Positions 1 through 6,418 are shown, numbered from the stretch's first letter. The stretch: DNA of 12,228 nucleotides from Pseudomonadota bacterium (GCA_023442085.1 JAEZMT010000113.1:1-12228); one strand, 5' to 3'. Translations and numbers: made by a program. Notes: generated by a model from the sequence alone, not told the origin.

Positions 1-261
1 GCGGCACTGGTCGCGCTCGTGGCGGATGCGGTGGCGTCCGGGCGCGATCCCGGCAGCCGCGAGGTGCTCGCCCGCTATGCGGACAAGCGCCAGCGCGACA
101 TTTCGAACCGCATGTCCGCCGTGGACCTGCTCAACCGCTCTCTCTTGTCCGATCTCGTGCCGGTACAGAGCGTGCGCGGCTTCGGCCTGTATCTGCTCGA
201 CCGCGTCGGCCCCCTGCGGCGGACGCTCATGCGCCTCGGCGTCGGCGACAAGGCGGCATAG
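1..261 (+). CDS. UbiH/UbiF/COQ6-type FAD-dependent hydroxylase, C-terminal end only
   Basis: Only the last 86 residues are in the window; the frame is open from base 1 and stops with TAG at 259-261. The tail carries the ending typical of ubiquinone-biosynthesis aromatic hydroxylases: a Tyr-x3-Arg-x2-Asp stretch (YADKRQRD), then an amphipathic helix with LLNRSLLSD, a GFGLYLLD segment and PLRRTLMRLGVGD. In this family the helix packs against the FAD domain, and the enzyme hydroxylates a prenylated benzenoid ring at the inner membrane in ubiquinone synthesis. The FAD-binding GxGxxG motif and active site lie upstream, outside the window, so it cannot be decided whether this is UbiH, UbiF, UbiL or a related paralogue. 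A GTG at 19 is an internal Val codon, not a start. The gene converges on the permease, with 15 bases between the two stops. Confidence 0.82.
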   Translation, partial: AALVALVADAVASGRDPGSREVLARYADKRQRDISNRMSAVDLLNRSLLSDLVPVQSVRGFGLYLLDRVGPLRRTLMRLGVGDKAA

Positions 262-276
262 GGGGCGGCGCGAGCC

Positions 277-1233
277 TCAGAACAGGCTCAGCGGGATGAG
301 GTGCTCGCGCAGCAGATAGAGCATCAGCGTGACCGTCACGACCGATGACAGAGTGCCGAGGAGGACGGCGGTGGACGCCTCCTCCACGAACACATGGTAT
401 TGCCGCGCCAGCACGAACACGTTGAGCGCCGGCGGCAGCGCGGCCATCAGCAGCAGCGTCTCCTCCCACACCGGCAGGAACGGCCCGAAGATCGAGAGCG
501 AGACCAGCGCCACAAACGGGTGGACGAGGAGCTTCAGCACCAGAAGCGGGGCGAGCTCCACCGGCACGCGCTTCAGCGGCCGCAGCGCCACGGTGACACC
601 GAGGGTGAACAGCGCGCAGGGCGCCGCAGCGTTCTTCAGATAATCCAGCATCCGCGAAAGCGCGTCCGGCTCCTTGAACTCGAACGCAGCCGCCAGCACC
701 CCCAGCAGGGTCGCGATGTTGAAGGGGTGGGTGAGCACACGCTTGGCGATGAGCACGAGGGTGTGGCCGATGCTCTCGCCCCGCCCGCGCGTCGCCATCA
801 GCAGCGGCACGACAGTGAAGAAGAACACGCTGTCGGTGGCGAAGATGAGCGCCGCCGGGCTCGCGGCGGCCTGCCCGAAGGCGGCGAGAGTCAGGCCCGG
901 CCCCATGTAGCCCACGTTGGCATAGGCCCCGGCGGTGAGCGCAATGGCCGCCTCGCCGATGTTGCCCTTCCTGAACCACAGGCCGACGCCCAGCGCCAGC
1001 AGCGACATGGTGGCGGTGGAGGCCAGCACGGCGAGGATGAAGGCAGGATTCGCCAGCTCATGGAACGGCGTCTGCGCCACGATGCGGTAGAACAGCGCCG
1101 GCAGCGCCACATAGATGATGAAAAAGGAGAGCCAGGCGAGCCCCGCCTCCGGCAGCTTCACCCTGCGGCCGCAGAAATAGCCCAGGAAGATCAGGCCGAA
1201 GAAGGGAAAGGCGAGGCCGAAGAGGTCGCTCAT
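277..1233 (-). CDS. AEC (auxin efflux carrier)-family permease, MdcF-like
   Basis: A 318-residue, very hydrophobic protein of the length usual for bacterial AEC transporters. It has about ten membrane segments in two five-helix halves joined by a loop near residues 145-165. The first half contains the conserved ALPALF segment (about residues 43-48) and an AYANVGYMGPGL segment around residues 102-113. The second half contains ALPPALNVFVLARQY near residues 265-280, matching the Asn-containing crossover motif of the family. Members export or import organic anions such as malonate or malate, or auxin-like acids; the substrate here cannot be read from the sequence. The ATG at 1231-1233 begins the usual MSDLFG-type N-terminus, but no good Shine-Dalgarno precedes it. 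The cyclotransferase-like gene lies 95 bases upstream on the same strand with no strong terminator between, so translation from a shared transcript is possible. Confidence 0.88.
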   Translation of the reverse strand: MSDLFGLAFPFFGLIFLGYFCGRRVKLPEAGLAWLSFFIIYVALPALFYRIVAQTPFHELANPAFILAVLASTATMSLLALGVGLWFRKGNIGEAAIALTAGAYANVGYMGPGLTLAAFGQAAASPAALIFATDSVFFFTVVPLLMATRGRGESIGHTLVLIAKRVLTHPFNIATLLGVLAAAFEFKEPDALSRMLDYLKNAAAPCALFTLGVTVALRPLKRVPVELAPLLVLKLLVHPFVALVSLSIFGPFLPVWEETLLLMAALPPALNVFVLARQYHVFVEEASTAVLLGTLSSVVTVTLMLYLLREHLIPLSLF

Positions 1234-1328
1234 GATCGCCGGAGGCTGGCCGGAAGGCGGCGGGATGGAGGCAACGGGGTGCCCCCTTCCTACAAACCCC
1301 CGCGGTGGATGGAAAGCACGCGCGCCGA

Positions 1329-2141
1329 TCAGCGGGGCGCCGCCCCCGCCTTTCCCATCAGATGGCGCACCGCATAAAGCTCCGGATAGAGCCGGTTGCG
1401 GAACTGGCTCGCGGCCGGCTCCACCGTCGCCAGCAGCCGGTCGATGGCGCCGGAGTTGGGCGTATCGGCCCAGGCGCGCCGTGCGATGGGCCGGTCGTCG
1501 AGCCAGAAGGGGCTCCAGTCGAGCGTGGTCTCGATGACCTCGCGCGCATAATCCGGCCCTTCGTCGATGGCGCCCTGCATCACCACGTCGATGTAGGATT
1601 GGAGCAGCGGGAAGTTCACGTTCGGATGCTGGAGGTCGTCAGGGCCCTTGCCTTCAGATTCCTTGGGCACATAGATCCAGATCCGGCCGACGCGCGGCAG
1701 GCCCTCCCAATCGATGGCCTCCACATGGGCCTGATCCAGCTCCACCCGATTGTATCCCCCCTCGCGGGCGTCGAACGCGGCGAGCTCCGCCTCGTCCTTC
1801 ACCGGGAAGATGACGCCGTTGATGCTGTAGGCCTCCTCGCCGGGCATGCGCGGGCGGATGCCGAGGGCGGTGAAGCCAGCCGCACCCTCGCGCGGGGTGA
1901 AGCGCGACGCCCATGACCGGACATAGCCGAAGCTCCCCGAGATTCGCGCCGCGATGGCGGGCACGGGTCGACCGGAGGTGGAGGTCCGCGACGGCCCGTT
2001 GATGAGGGAGCCGTAGCCGAACAGGAAGTCCCGAGGTGCATTGGCGAGACGCTGGCCCCAGAAGTCCTTCCCCATCACCGGCAGGGTAGAAGCAGCCAGT
2101 CCGGCGACACCGCCCAGCATTCCGCGGCGCGAGATCATCAT
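1329..2141 (-). CDS. Gamma-glutamylcyclotransferase-fold protein with Tat-like signal peptide
   Basis: I place the start at the ATG at 2139-2141 (270 residues). A GGGGA Shine-Dalgarno lies about 9 bases upstream, and the longer open frame to 2318 runs into the neighbouring promoter region. Residues 4-9 (SRRGML) fit the twin-arginine consensus, followed by a short hydrophobic stretch to about residue 23, so export by Tat is likely. The mature part starts with FGYGSLIN (residues 41-48), the substrate-loop signature of the GGCT/AIG2 fold. A DAREGGYNRVEL segment follows, in which Glu127 sits where the catalytic Glu is found in the family (DxxEG...Y.R.). The family forms 5-oxoproline from gamma-glutamyl substrates. 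About 110 residues beyond the core fold (from about 160) are unassigned. Periplasmic substrates are unknown. An alternative start is the next ATG, at 2136-2138. Confidence 0.8.
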   Translation of the reverse strand: MMISRRGMLGGVAGLAASTLPVMGKDFWGQRLANAPRDFLFGYGSLINGPSRTSTSGRPVPAIAARISGSFGYVRSWASRFTPREGAAGFTALGIRPRMPGEEAYSINGVIFPVKDEAELAAFDAREGGYNRVELDQAHVEAIDWEGLPRVGRIWIYVPKESEGKGPDDLQHPNVNFPLLQSYIDVVMQGAIDEGPDYAREVIETTLDWSPFWLDDRPIARRAWADTPNSGAIDRLLATVEPAASQFRNRLYPELYAVRHLMGKAGAAPR

Positions 2142-2280
2142 GCCCAAGGTCCCCCTGCCCGATGCGCTTTCGCCGTCGCCCTCAAGTCGTGTTGCGCGGG
2201 CGGGCGAGCTATGCTGCATTGCAATCAACATGTTCTGCGGGGGGTTGTATACCCCTCGCCCGATCCATACGGGGGGACTC
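2142..2280. promoter_or_regulatory. Divergent intergenic region between the cyclotransferase-like gene and the lyase-like gene
   Basis: These 139 bases must hold both start regions. Just upstream of the lyase-like ATG is an inverted repeat GGGGT-TGTAT-ACCCC (2241-2255), and a run of six G at 2271-2276 serves as its Shine-Dalgarno. Two short palindromes, TTGCAA (2219-2224) and AACATGTT (2227-2234), lie just before it. I could not find a convincing -35/-10 pair with proper spacing on either strand, so promoter positions are not assigned. Confidence 0.45.
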
Positions 2281-3321
2281 ATGAAGCTGCCGCGCCAATT
2301 CTTCAAGCCGCTCGCCATCGGCGCGCCCGCACCTTATCGCGAACTGCCGGTGCGGCTGGAGCGCATGATCCATTTCGTGCCGCCGCACCTGGAGAAGATG
2401 CGCGCCAAGGTGCCGGACATTGCCAAGCAGGTGGACGTCGTGCTCGGCAATCTGGAGGACGCGATTCCCTCCGACGCCAAGGAGGCCGCGCGCAAGGGCT
2501 TCATCGAGATGGCCAAGGCCACCGATTTCGGCTCCACCGGCCTGTGGACCCGCATCAACTGCCTCAACAGCCCGTGGGTGCTGGACGACATCATCGAGAT
2601 CGTCAGCGAGATCGGCAACAAGCTGGACGTCATCATGCTGCCCAAGGTCGAGGGCGCCTGGGACATCCACTATCTCGACCAGCTCCTCGCACAGCTCGAG
2701 GCGCGCCATTCCATCGAGAAGCCCATCCTCATCCACGCCATTCTGGAAACCGCCGAGGGCGTGAAGAATGTGGAGGAGATCGCTGCCGCCTCCCCGCGCA
2801 TGCACGGCATGAGCCTCGGCCCGGCCGACCTTGCCGCCTCCCGCGCAATGAAGACCACCCGCGTCGGCGGCGGCCACCCGGACTACAAGGTGCTGGCCGA
2901 CCCCGATGGCGACAAGCCGCGCGCCGGCTACCAGCAGGATCTATGGCATTATACCGTCGGCAAGATGGTGGACGCCTGCGCCGCCAACGGCATCAAGCCC
3001 TTCTACGGCCCGTTCGGCGACTTTGCCGACCTCGCCGCGTGCGAGAGCCAGTTCCGCAACGCGTTCCTCCAGGGTTGCGTCGGCGCCTGGTCGCTGCACC
3101 CCACGCAGATCGAGATCGCCAAGCGCGTGTTCTCGCCGGATCCGGGCGAGGTGGCCTTTGCGCTCAAGATTCTCGAAGCCATGCCGGACGGTGCCGGCGC
3201 GGTGATGATCGACGGCAAGATGCAGGACGACGCCACCTGGAAGCAGGCCAAGGTGATCGTCGACCTTGCCCGGATTGTCGCAGCCAAGGACCCGGAAATG
3301 GGCAAAGCCTACGGATTGTGA
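2281..3321 (+). CDS. HpcH/HpaI (CitE-like) CoA-ester lyase, probable L-malyl-CoA/beta-methylmalyl-CoA lyase-like enzyme
   Basis: 346 residues from the ATG at 2281, preceded by GGGGGG; the frame is open further upstream but the extension is not protein-like. The TIM-barrel lyase core is plain: LGNLEDAIPSDAKEAAR (residues 55-71), the substrate arginine in TRIN (Arg91), LPKVEG (120-125), the metal-ligand Glu in ILETAEG (Glu156), and the second metal-ligand Asp in GPADLAAS (Asp183). A C-terminal lid segment has Asp316 where malyl-CoA lyases carry their acid/base Asp. The DGPFGDF-like motif of malyl-CoA lyases appears as YGPFGDF (242-248). Known relatives cleave malyl-CoA or beta-methylmalyl-CoA to glyoxylate plus acetyl- or propionyl-CoA in the cytoplasm. 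Unlike characterised Mcl1/MclA, the first-strand PGS-x-P...EK motif is replaced by VPPHLEKM (33-40), so the substrate may differ. The family call is firm, the reaction moderately so. Confidence 0.85.
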   Translation: MKLPRQFFKPLAIGAPAPYRELPVRLERMIHFVPPHLEKMRAKVPDIAKQVDVVLGNLEDAIPSDAKEAARKGFIEMAKATDFGSTGLWTRINCLNSPWVLDDIIEIVSEIGNKLDVIMLPKVEGAWDIHYLDQLLAQLEARHSIEKPILIHAILETAEGVKNVEEIAAASPRMHGMSLGPADLAASRAMKTTRVGGGHPDYKVLADPDGDKPRAGYQQDLWHYTVGKMVDACAANGIKPFYGPFGDFADLAACESQFRNAFLQGCVGAWSLHPTQIEIAKRVFSPDPGEVAFALKILEAMPDGAGAVMIDGKMQDDATWKQAKVIVDLARIVAAKDPEMGKAYGL

Positions 3322-3340
3322 GAGAATTAGTTAACCAACG

Positions 3341-3363
3341 GCCGCGGCGAAGGTCGCCGCGGC
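3341..3363 (+). terminator. GC-rich hairpin between the lyase-like gene and hspQ
   Basis: A perfect 9-bp stem GCCGCGGCG / CGCCGCGGC closes a 5-base AAGGT loop, 20 bases after the lyase-like stop codon. No T-run follows, so this is a weak or Rho-assisted terminator, or an RNA-end protector, rather than a classical intrinsic terminator. Read-through into hspQ is possible. Confidence 0.4.
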
Positions 3364-3411
3364 TCTCGCGCCCGGTCTCGGGCGGAGCGGAAAAGTCAGA
3401 AGAGGCGGGAC

Positions 3412-3843
3412 ATGGCCAGCCAGGACAAAGCGCGCGCAAAGCCCGCAATCGCAGCTCCCATTGGCGACGGCCTTCCCGGGGACACCGCGCATTACCTCCC
3501 GTCAGAATTGGGCTCCGGCATGCGGCAGGCGAAGTTCCGCATCGGCGAGGTGGTGCGCCACAAGCACTTCCCCTTCCGGGGCGTGGTGTTCGACGTGGAC
3601 CCGGTGTTCGACAACACCGAGGAATGGTGGCTCTCGATTCCCGAGGACATCCGCCCCCACAAGGACCAGCCCTTCTACCACCTGCTCGCAGAGAACGCGG
3701 ACAGCGAATATGTCGCCTACGTCTCTGAGCAGAATCTGGAGCGTGATACCTCCGAGGAGCCGGTGCGCCATCCCAAGGTCACCGAGGCTCTCTCCGAGGA
3801 TGGTGCTGGCGGCTGGCGGGTGCGTCCCGATCTGGTGAACTGA
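3412..3843 (+). CDS. hspQ: Heat shock protein HspQ (YccV-like hemimethylated-DNA-binding domain)
   Basis: A 143-residue protein whose residues 40-120 form the HspQ/YccV beta-barrel: KFRIGEVVRHK, FRGVVFDVDPVFDNTEEWW, then DQPFYHLLAENADSEYVAYVSEQNL. The form with the NTEEWWLSIPEDIRP insert is the alphaproteobacterial one. In enterobacteria HspQ is a heat-induced protein that affects stability of mutant DnaA and acts as a specificity-enhancing factor for Lon; the same role here is by homology. The ATG at 3412 has an AGAGGCGGG ribosome-binding region. An ATG at 3520 (residue 37) would remove the non-conserved N-terminus and give a more typical length, but has a poorer leader. The gene lies 90 bases downstream of the lyase-like gene on the same strand. 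I saw no clear RpoH-type promoter in the gap. A strong terminator follows. Confidence 0.93.
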   Translation: MASQDKARAKPAIAAPIGDGLPGDTAHYLPSELGSGMRQAKFRIGEVVRHKHFPFRGVVFDVDPVFDNTEEWWLSIPEDIRPHKDQPFYHLLAENADSEYVAYVSEQNLERDTSEEPVRHPKVTEALSEDGAGGWRVRPDLVN

Positions 3844-3875
3844 CGCCCGCTCTATCCCGACAGGCGCGGATCAAC

Positions 3876-3912
3876 AAAAAACCCCCGGCGTTGGCGCCGG
3901 GGGTTTTCTTTT
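3876..3912. terminator. Bidirectional intrinsic terminator between hspQ and the prolyl isomerase gene
   Basis: A perfect 9-bp stem CCCCCGGCG / CGCCGGGGG (3882-3890 and 3895-3903) closes a TTGG loop. It is flanked by AAAAAA on the left (3876-3881) and TTTTCTTTT on the right (3904-3912), so it works as an intrinsic terminator on both strands. It sits between two convergent genes, 38 bases after the hspQ stop and 41 bases after the isomerase stop. Confidence 0.95.
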
Positions 3913-3944
3913 GGCCAGCTCGCGGCGGCAAGCGCCGCGCCGGC

Positions 3945-4865
3945 TCACTTCTTCGCCGGATCGGCCGCGGGAGCCGCCGGAGCGGGAGCCGCAGGCTTGG
4001 CGGGCGCTGCAGTCTTCTCGATCTTCGCGTCGGCGCGCAGCTTCGTCACCATGTCGGCCTGCGCCTTGCGGACGAGGTACTGCTCCACCTGATCCTCGAC
4101 CTGCTCATAGGCCGGCACCGGCTTCTGGCGCTTGTCCTCGACCTTGATGATGTGCCAGCCGAACTGGGTCTTCACCGGGTCGGAAACCTGGCCCTTCTCC
4201 AGCTTGAACGCGGCTTCGGCGAATTCCGGCACCATCTGGTCCTTGGTGAAGTAGCCGAGATCGCCGCCGTCCTCGGCGCTGTCCTTGGAGTTTTCCTTGG
4301 CCAGCTTGGCGAAATCCTCGCCGGCCTTGGCCCGCTTGGCGATGTCCTTGGCCTTGGCCTCGTCGTCCACCAGGATGTGGCGGGCGTGGACTTCCATGTC
4401 GGCGGGGGCGGACTTAACCAGCTCGTCGTAGGTCTTGCGCTTGAGCTCTGCGGAAACGGCCTTCTTGGCCTCCTGCATCATGAGCGCTTCCATAAGCGCC
4501 TTGGTGCGGGCGTAGGCGAGGCGATTCTGGAACTCGGGTGTCTGGTCGATCTTCTGCGCCTCGGCGGCCTTGGCGAGCAGGGTCATGTCGGTCAGGAAGG
4601 ACAGGACATATTCGTCGCGGGCCGGGCCGCGCACCTCGGGGGGAAGGCCGGAGCCGATGTCCTCAAGGGCGATGTTGAGCTCGCTCTGGCGGATGGGAGA
4701 GCCATTGACGGTAACGAGGACCGGATCGCCGGCGGGCGCCGCAGCCGCTGGAGCTGCGGCCGTGGGTGCCGGGGCCCCCTGCGCCAACGCCGCCCCCATG
4801 GAGGCCGCGGAAACCGAGGCCGCGAGCAGGGCGGCGAAGAGGGAATGCTGAGCGGAACGCTTCAT
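3945..4865 (-). CDS. Exported PpiC/parvulin-type peptidyl-prolyl cis-trans isomerase
   Basis: 306 residues from the ATG at 4863-4865, chosen because GAGGAA lies about 10 bases upstream and the protein then opens with a classical Sec signal: MKRS, a hydrophobic core, and a likely cut after ALA near residue 28. An Ala/Pro-rich linker (30-47) leads to a SurA_N-like helical part beginning VLVTVNGSPIRQSEL. The parvulin domain spans about 158-248: ARHILV at 161-166, GGDLGYF at 200-206, and FGWHIIKV at 235-242, all signatures of the fold. A further Ala/Pro-rich tail ends the protein. Such proteins are periplasmic folding helpers for outer-membrane or secreted proteins. The single parvulin domain and low-complexity tails resemble alphaproteobacterial PpiC/PrsA-like chaperones rather than two-domain SurA. 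The gene appears monocistronic, bounded by the shared terminator downstream and a divergent leader upstream. Confidence 0.92.
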   Translation of the reverse strand: MKRSAQHSLFAALLAASVSAASMGAALAQGAPAPTAAAPAAAAPAGDPVLVTVNGSPIRQSELNIALEDIGSGLPPEVRGPARDEYVLSFLTDMTLLAKAAEAQKIDQTPEFQNRLAYARTKALMEALMMQEAKKAVSAELKRKTYDELVKSAPADMEVHARHILVDDEAKAKDIAKRAKAGEDFAKLAKENSKDSAEDGGDLGYFTKDQMVPEFAEAAFKLEKGQVSDPVKTQFGWHIIKVEDKRQKPVPAYEQVEDQVEQYLVRKAQADMVTKLRADAKIEKTAAPAKPAAPAPAAPAADPAKK

Positions 4866-5248
4866 GGGGCCGTATTCCTCGGAAATGTGTCGTCGGATGC
4901 GCCGATGCGCGCGCAACCTTGCTTACGTGTCCTCCCCTGACAAGAGGGCATTGTTGCGGCATACCGGCGACTGGAAAACGCACAGCGGGGCTTTCGTTCC
5001 CACGCGCGAGCCTGTATAAGGCGCGCCTTCAATCGGGAATGCTGGCCCCAAGGCGAGCCCCGCGAATTGCTTCGAGGCATTTCGCAACCGGGCTCTAGAC
5101 GAATGCGCACAGGCGTCGTCTTCCGTCTTCAGGTTCGGCGCGCACCGATCACAAGTTCGAAAAGCCGCAAGGGCGCCAGCCGGCGCGCTCGCATGTTGCG
5201 CCAGTTGGCGAGTCACCTGGCTCGTTCCGTCGTTCAGGAGTTTGGACA
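4866..5248. promoter_or_regulatory. Divergent leader region of the prolyl isomerase gene and rpmF
   Basis: This 383-base stretch holds no convincing gene. The best promoter-like element for rpmF is TATAAG at 5015-5020 with TTTCGT (4992-4997) 17 bases upstream, the -35 being poor. The -10 runs directly into a perfect 12-bp palindrome AAGGCGCGCCTT (5018-5029). If this promoter is used, rpmF has a leader of about 220 bases, with a small hairpin CGCCA-GT-TGGCG at 5199-5210. For the isomerase gene I found no credible promoter on the minus strand. The usual partner of rpmF, yceD/DUF177, is not here. Confidence 0.4.
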
Positions 5249-5434
5249 ATGGCTGTCCCGAAGAGAAAGACCTCGCCGTCCCGTCGCGGCATGCGCCGCT
5301 CGGCCGACGCGCTGAAGCAGCCCACCTATGTGGAAGACAAGGATTCGGGCGAGCTGCGCCGTCCGCACCACGTCGACCTCAAGACCGGCATGTATCGCGG
5401 CCGTCAGATCCTGAAGCCCAAGGCCGAGGCCTGA
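5249..5434 (+). CDS. rpmF: 50S ribosomal protein bL32
   Basis: 61 residues starting MAVPKRKTSPSRRGMRRSAD, the invariant basic N-terminus of bL32, followed by HHVDLKTGMYRGRQIL near the C-terminus. The length is normal. The protein has no cysteine, so it is the zinc-free form; this form is usual in Alphaproteobacteria and is not damage. It is a structural protein of the large ribosomal subunit, near the peptidyl-transferase region. An AGGAG ribosome-binding site (5236-5240) precedes the ATG by 8 bases. The gene stands alone: no plsX or DUF177 gene is adjacent, unlike the common gammaproteobacterial arrangement. Confidence 0.97.
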   Translation: MAVPKRKTSPSRRGMRRSADALKQPTYVEDKDSGELRRPHHVDLKTGMYRGRQILKPKAEA

Positions 5435-5448
5435 GCTTCATTCAAGCG

Positions 5449-5520
5449 AGCGGCGGCCATACGGCCGCCCGCTGCAGCGCCGGCGCAACCCGTCGGCGCG
5501 CTGCGCCCTCCCGAGGGCGC
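5449..5520 (+). terminator. Cluster of GC-rich hairpins downstream of rpmF
   Basis: Three stem-loops follow one another. The first is AGCG-GCGGCC / GGCCGC-(C)-CGCT with an ATAC loop (5449-5473). The second is an imperfect GCAGCGCCG / CGGCG-(CG)-CTGC pairing (about 5474-5504). The third is GCGCCCTC / GAGGGCGC (5503-5520), followed by TTCGG. None has a proper T-run. They plausibly end or protect the rpmF transcript, but intrinsic termination cannot be claimed. Confidence 0.4.
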
Positions 5521-5930
5521 TTCGGCCGCGAAGGCGTCGCGCCGAGCGAGCGAGCTGATCCATTCTCGCCCCGTGGTGTCGCGCGAATCGCACCCGCGCC
5601 GGGAATGCCGTCCTAAGCCACCGGCCCGAACGGCACGCGTCTTCCAATGGCGCTGGTCCTCTCCCCGAATCCACCGTCCCATAAGCCAAATGGCTGCGCA
5701 TGAGCGCGCGGCCTGTGCACGACGCTTTGCGCCTGCTGCCATCGCCCGCTCTCGATCTTCCTTTACCCATCTGGCGATCAGGCGGAATGGCGCACCTCGG
5801 ACGGCCTCCGCATCCGTGACATTCGGCTCCTGATGTGTCATCGCATCGGCCTGAGCCGGGCGGCGCCGAAGGGGTGACCCCAAGCGCCAGCCTGGGCATT
5901 CTGCCGGCTGAGCGGTCCCGAGGAGCACCA
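5521..5930. other. Gene-poor spacer upstream of the four-helix membrane protein
   Basis: I see no convincing protein gene in this stretch. Minus-strand open frames covering it (for example from an ATG at 5839-5841 down into the antisense of rpmF) have mixed third positions, unlike the strongly GC-ending codons of neighbouring genes, and no good Shine-Dalgarno. Visible elements are an 11-bp odd palindrome GGGGTGACCCC at 5871-5881 and an AGGAG ribosome-binding site at 5921-5925 for the next gene. A small RNA cannot be excluded. Confidence 0.35.
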
Positions 5931-6338
5931 ATGCTGACACCCGTCCCGTTGCTGATCGTCCCCCTCGCCCTCTACAACATCATGGTCTTCCTGATGCCCG
6001 GCACGGAATGGACCACCGTGCTCACCACGGTCGACATGATGTCGGGGGCGCAATGGACGATCACCCTGGCGGAAGGGTTCATCGTCCTCAGCCTGTTCTT
6101 CCTGTTCTTTGAAATTCTGAAGTCGACGCGCATCACCTCGCGATCGATCATCGATCACATGCTGTCGATGCTCGTTTTCGCGGCCGCCCTCGCCGAGTTC
6201 CTGCTGGTGCGTCCGGCCGGCAATTCGGTGTTCGCCATCCTGCTGTGCATCATGCTGCTGGACGTGGTCGCCGGATTCTCGGTTTCGATCCGGGTGGCGC
6301 AACGCGACTTCAGCGTCGATCCGCGCGTGCAGCAGTAG
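5931..6338 (+). CDS. Small four-helix membrane protein of unknown function
   Basis: 135 residues from the ATG at 5931, which has AGGAG five bases upstream; the frame is open back to 5835 but that extension is not protein-like. Four hydrophobic segments are clear: about residues 5-23, 44-64, 76-94 and 98-119. A cytoplasmic-looking basic loop KSTRITSRS lies between the second and third, and a short charged C-terminal tail follows the fourth. A conserved-looking FEILKSTR motif ends helix 2, and Asp111 lies inside helix 4. I do not recognise a named family; similar unnamed inner-membrane proteins exist in Hyphomicrobiales as far as I recall. The gene faces phaR (convergent, 118 bases apart) and follows rpmF on the same strand after a long gap. 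Nothing ties its job to either neighbour. Confidence 0.8.
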   Translation: MLTPVPLLIVPLALYNIMVFLMPGTEWTTVLTTVDMMSGAQWTITLAEGFIVLSLFFLFFEILKSTRITSRSIIDHMLSMLVFAAALAEFLLVRPAGNSVFAILLCIMLLDVVAGFSVSIRVAQRDFSVDPRVQQ

Positions 6339-6342
6339 CGAC

Positions 6343-6356
6343 TGCACCGCGGTGCA
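6343..6356. repeat. Perfect 14-bp palindrome TGCACCGCGGTGCA
   Basis: This fully self-complementary sequence lies 4 bases after the membrane-protein stop codon in the convergent gap with phaR. It could fold as a tight hairpin at the mRNA end or be a protein-binding site. It lacks a T-run. Confidence 0.5.
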
Positions 6357-6418
6357 ACGGCCCGGCTGAACCGGCCATCGCGCATCTCTGGGATTTCCCA
6401 CGAAATGGCGTTCGAGAC

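Noticed and set aside
394..1377. A 327-codon plus-strand open frame opposite the AEC permease
   Set aside because: It is a Gln/Arg/His/Glu-rich composition typical of the antisense of a membrane protein, with no family features.
2211..3728. A 505-codon plus-strand open frame overlapping the lyase-like gene and hspQ
   Set aside because: It is Arg/Gly/Pro/His-rich with no family features, and lies out of frame with two recognisable genes; it is a high-GC shadow.
3891..4940. A 349-codon plus-strand open frame opposite the prolyl isomerase
   Set aside because: It begins within the bidirectional terminator and is a Leu/Gly/His-rich antisense of a well-supported exported parvulin.
5018..5029. Restriction-site-like AAGGCGCGCCTT as a cloning scar
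   Set aside because: The flanking sequence is ordinary chromosomal leader; the core octamer arises by chance in high-GC DNA.
5404..5841. A minus-strand open frame from an ATG at 5839-5841, overlapping the rpmF 3' end in antisense
   Set aside because: The first 40 residues look protein-like, but third-codon bases are mixed, the later part is Arg/Gly-rich, the ribosome-binding site is poor and it runs through the hairpin cluster into rpmF. A short real gene cannot be fully excluded.
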